Both the position numbers and the translations under genes were made by a program. The notes under the pieces were generated by a model. That model was not told the DNA's origin, ran no database searches, and worked only from the letters and a program-made list of their open reading frames with translations. Source: Blastocatellia bacterium (GTDB lineage: Bacteria > Acidobacteriota > Blastocatellia > Chloracidobacteriales > JADJPF01). From it: a stretch of DNA of 15,264 nt. Below are positions 14,217 through 15,264 of the stretch, piece after piece (positions within the stretch are counted from its first letter, which is position 1; each line of letters opens with the position of its first letter). The DNA lies in contig JAEUQL010000030.1 of NCBI GenBank assembly GCA_016789295.1, positions 1 through 15,264 on the forward strand, in the 5' to 3' direction.

Positions 14217-15264
14217 AGTTGTACTTGCGTGCTCTCGGCTGAACCAGTGAAGTGTCTACATCGAGATAACTCAACTCTGGCCCTTCTGGAGTGTAGGTAG
14301 CTATTGTGGTCTTTAGCCAATTTGTATCATCACGTTCTGGAAACTCTGGCTTGTAGTGTGCTCCACGGCTCTCGTTACGCAATAGTGCACCAAGTGTCAC
14401 TACACGAGCAAGCTCCAGCATGTTCTTGAGGTGTCGTGCATGTGGTAGAGATTGAGTAGCCCAGAAGTTCGACTCATTTATGTCTATATCTTCATATCTT
14501 TCTAAGAGTTCTCGTAGCTTGTTGTCTGTTTCTTGAAGCCTATTATTGTAACGAATCACAGTTACATTTTCTGTCATCCACTTACCCATTTCTTCGTGAA
14601 TCTCTTGTGGATTCTGCTTTCCACGTTTGGACATAAGCTTTCTGTTGATCTCTTCTTCGCGCTTGCGTTCAGATTCAAAAAGAGGGTCTGAATCATCCAA
14701 ATGTCTGTCAAGACCTTTCGAATAGTTTACTGCCTCTGGGCCAGCAACTATCCCACCATATATGCAGGAAACAAGGCTGTTGGCTCCAAGCCTGTTGGCT
14801 CCGTGAATTGAGAAATCACATTCCCCAGCAGCATATATTCCATCTACATTTGTCATCTGCTTCATGTCAACCCAGATGCCACCCATCGTGTAGTGCATTC
14901 CTGGAAAGACTCGCATAGGTGTTTTGCGTGGATCATCACCAACAAACATTTCATAGATCTCTAGTATGCCACCAAGTTTTCGGTCGAGTTCTTCAGCAGA
15001 CTTGTGAGTAAGATCCAGATAGACCTGCATCTTTGTATCTACTCCATAACCATCTAGACAGACTTGAAAGATCTCTCTGGTTGCAACGTCACGAGGAACC
15101 AAATTCCCGTATTTTGGATACTTCTCTTCAAGGAAATACCAGCGTTCTTTCTCTGGGATATCGCTTGGGTGGCGTTTGTCCCCTTTGATTTTTGGAACCC
15201 ACACACGCCCACCCTCTCCACGTGCTGATTCTGACATCAGACGTAACTTGTCTTCACCTGGTAT
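14215..15264 (-). CDS. sdhA: Succinate dehydrogenase/fumarate reductase flavoprotein subunit, C-terminal part (cut by window edge)
   Basis: The frame enters from the right edge as IPGEDKLRLMSESARGEGG and runs 349 codons to TAA, so the N-terminal FAD-binding part lies outside the window. The internal Met at 15237 is not the start. Visible motifs are SESARGEGGRVW; NLVPRDVATREIF with the catalytic-type Arg; HYTMGGIWVD with the substrate-binding His; and GECDFSIHGANRLGANSLVSC with the second active-site Arg and FAD contacts. The C-terminal capping region carries RGAHYKPEFPERDD. These are the standard SdhA/FrdA features, closest by eye to the Bacillus-type flavoprotein. The enzyme oxidises succinate to fumarate with covalent FAD and passes electrons to SdhB, which is encoded directly downstream. 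Confidence 0.95.
   Translation of the reverse strand: MPGEDKLRLMSESARGEGGRVWVPKIKGDKRHPSDIPEKERWYFLEEKYPKYGNLVPRDVATREIFQVCLDGYGVDTKMQVYLDLTHKSAEELDRKLGGILEIYEMFVGDDPRKTPMRVFPGMHYTMGGIWVDMKQMTNVDGIYAAGECDFSIHGANRLGANSLVSCIYGGIVAGPEAVNYSKGLDRHLDDSDPLFESERKREEEINRKLMSKRGKQNPQEIHEEMGKWMTENVTVIRYNNRLQETDNKLRELLERYEDIDINESNFWATQSLPHARHLKNMLELARVVTLGALLRNESRGAHYKPEFPERDDTNWLKTTIATYTPEGPELSYLDVDTSLVQPRARKYN

Overview
The window is a roughly 40% GC (by eye) stretch of bacterial chromosome. Three things suggest an Acidobacteriota member, possibly Blastocatellia-like: a subtilisin with a C-terminal IVWGDG repeat, a large Ser/Thr kinase-ATPase-TPR protein, and a small Rex/class II aldolase/microcompartment locus. 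This assignment comes from remembered family distribution, not a search, so it is tentative. No tRNA, rRNA, CRISPR array or transposase was seen.

Layout. (1) 1-1121: a 5' fragment of a zinc-ribbon protein (minus) diverges from a BFD/NifU-like [2Fe-2S] protein (plus). (2) 1107-5001, minus: a compact cluster read PP2C phosphatase-pseudoreceiver-PAS, then a TrkA-type K+ channel, then a GntR regulator. The regulator is broken by a +1 frameshift at an A7 tract, which separates its DNA-binding domain from its C-terminal domain. (3) 5002-5642: a 641-base gap with no convincing gene. (4) 5643-9248, plus: a 1201-residue Ser/Thr kinase fused to a STAND/AAA-type ATPase and TPR repeats, divergent from the phosphatase. 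(5) 9419-11104, plus: a secreted S8 protease ending in near-perfect six-residue repeats. (6) 11139-13318, minus: rex, class II aldolase, BMC hexamer shell protein, EutN/CcmL pentamer. (7) 13455-15264, minus: sdhB and the 3' part of sdhA.

How the genes may work together. The kinase and phosphatase face each other across a shared control region and could form a reversible protein-phosphorylation pair. The K+ channel and GntR gene lie just downstream of the phosphatase, probably in one transcript. The microcompartment genes have one hexamer-type and one pentamer-type shell protein plus one zinc aldolase. That aldolase ends in an amphipathic helix resembling a cargo-targeting peptide. The NAD(H)-sensing repressor Rex sits immediately upstream, and a Rex-box-like inverted repeat overlaps a likely promoter in front of the aldolase. 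No aldehyde dehydrogenase, alcohol dehydrogenase or phosphotransacylase is present, so the compartment is either unusually minimal or depends on enzymes encoded elsewhere.
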